The translations under genes were made by a program, and so were the position numbers. From Struthio camelus (Eukaryota > Chordata > Aves > Struthioniformes > Struthionidae): a DNA stretch of 64,000 nt. Numbering within the stretch: position 1 is the stretch's first letter; the number at the start of each line of letters is the position of its first letter. The notes beneath the pieces were generated by a model, which was not told where the DNA came from, did no database searches, and was given only the letters and a program-made list of their open reading frames with translations. The DNA is taken from contig NC_090952.1 of the NCBI RefSeq assembly GCF_040807025.1, positions 25,603,068 through 25,667,067 of the forward strand, read 5' to 3'. This document shows, piece after piece, positions 62,561 through 64,000 of this stretch.

Positions 62561-64000
62561 GTGCTGCAGAGAGGGGTGGAGGCAGGAACAGGCTAAACCC
62601 CTGTGCCGAGTGGGTGGTAAAAGCAGGGAAGGACGGATGTGCTGATGGGGTTGCAGGGCGCTGAGCAGCCTGCACCTCCTAGGGTCTTCAAGAAGCAACA
62701 CAAAGCATCATGCCATGGTGAGCTGTCTGGCCAGTCTGGACGAAGCACGCTCAAGAAGCGAAGCAGCAATGCCACATCCCAGCTATTGCCAAGGTCTGAG
62801 GAGGCAGCGTTTGTGGCTACCCTGTCACAGGGGGCTCCTACAGTCTCCTCAGGGGTTCTTTGGTCTGGCATGCTTTCTTCCTTTGCTGCCAGTTGTTCTG
62901 GCTGGGGAGCAAGTGTGCGTGTATCTGTGCCAAGACCAGGGCACTGCATTTGCTGTTTAGACAGTGATTCTCATTAGCCTCTGCAGGGAAATATTTGTGA
63001 ATTGAATCTATGCAAGCAGCAAGGTGAGGGAGGTCGATGCTGCCACTGTTTCTTCATTCTGAGGTCAGGGAAGCCACGACGTGAGATAATCCAGATTATT
63101 TCTATCCAGAACGTGGCACTAAATGGCCTACTTCCCAGCAGCTGTCTGTCAGCTGCCTGGAATCCCGGCAGCCCACCAAGAGGCTGCTGCCGCCCTGTTC
63201 ACAGCCAGGGATCTGTCCCGGCCGAGCCTCCTGCTCACATAGCAGCTGCTTGCTGCGCCACGTGGCCCAGCCTCAGCTTTCTGCCATGCTCCTTGGAAGC
63301 AGTGAGTAGGAAGGTCACTCTAAATCTAGACCAGCTCAAGGTGAGCATGTGGCCCACTCTGAAACAGCCTGGGCCTTTAAGCACAGTCATGCATGGGAAC
63401 TATATGGAGCAGGCCTCTGCTTGCATCGGCAGTCTTGGCTGCTGACCCCAGTGGCATCTCTGCTGCAGTACTCACTCACTCAGTTCTTCATCAGCACCGC
63501 TAGTCTCAGCACAGTGATGCTGAGAAAATTCATGCATTTTTGGAGCTTTTAATGCTAAATGGGAGTTGGAAATGAGCCAGATAGTGCCCTGTTGGGTTGT
63601 GTGCCTTCTAGAGCAGGCAGGAGCAGGGAGCATCAAACCGTTGTGCTGGCATGCAACACCAAAAATGTCTCAAAGGACTGAAGTGTGGGCAGGGGAAAGG
63701 TCTTTGTCTTTCTTGCACAGAAAGACAAAGCTCTTTGTTTCCATGCCTGGCATCCTTTTCAAGACAGGCAGATTCTGTTCATTCATGAAAGATTTGTAAA
63801 AGGGCTTGGAGGAAATGGGGACAGGTCATATTGCAGCAGAGGTCATCAGCACCCCAGTAGAAATGGCACTGAAATTGTCTGTTACCCCGAGGATTTGGGG
63901 TAACCTTTTCTAATCTGAATGTGAGCTCTCAGGGGTATGTTGGCATGTGTCTGGGAGATGTCAAAGAACTTCTGCCCCACATACGTTCTTGCAGCATTGA
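62560..64000. other. Right-edge noncoding stretch
   Basis: No recognised exon, RNA gene or repeat. Neuroligin signatures were looked for in all frames listed and not found, so any downstream gene's coding exons must lie beyond the window. Confidence 0.4.

Overview
The window is vertebrate nuclear DNA, most likely from a bird. Three things point there: split genes with GT-AG introns, very GC-rich gene starts with dense CpG islands, and only old CR1/L3-type retroelement remnants. A non-avian reptile is not excluded. Gene order matches the conserved block known from human Xq13 (CXorf65 - IL2RG - MED12 - NLGN3), which in birds maps to chromosome 4p/4A. The species and chromosome are inference; the genes are read from the sequence.

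Layout: (1) 1-1,025, minus strand: the 5' five coding exons of a CXorf65 homologue, whose 3' end is not resolved or runs off the left edge. (2) 1,203-6,072, minus strand: a complete IL2RG (common cytokine receptor gamma chain), 8 coding exons, predicted 356 aa. (3) 6,073-7,049: a short GC-rich head-to-head promoter interval between IL2RG and MED12. (4) 7,050-44,834, plus strand: a complete MED12 (Mediator kinase-module subunit), reconstructed as 44 coding exons encoding about 2,165 aa with every exon junction in phase. It includes one GC-AG intron and two glutamine-rich C-terminal exons. MED12 intron 1 carries a striking 68-bp minisatellite. (5) 44,835-about 46,165: MED12 3' UTR and flank. (6) 46,600-51,080: two CpG islands joined by a compound minisatellite cluster (47.9-50.8 kb). 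A plausible noncoding first exon ends at a strong donor at 50,076/50,077; by synteny it could be the 5' end of NLGN3, but no neuroligin coding sequence is present. (7) 51,080-64,000: mostly unique noncoding sequence, perhaps an intron of that downstream gene, with CR1/L3 remnants and another CpG island near 62.1-62.5 kb.

The genes are not an operon and act in different processes: IL2RG is a JAK3-coupled cytokine receptor chain, MED12 is a general transcription regulator that activates CDK8-cyclin C, and CXorf65 has no established role. What links them here is compact packing: IL2RG and MED12 start codons lie 978 bp apart, and the IL2RG poly(A) signal lies about 180 bp from the CXorf65 start codon. 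I found no evidence of a new multi-gene system. The unusual material is structural: minisatellites, splice-site oddities and fossil repeats.
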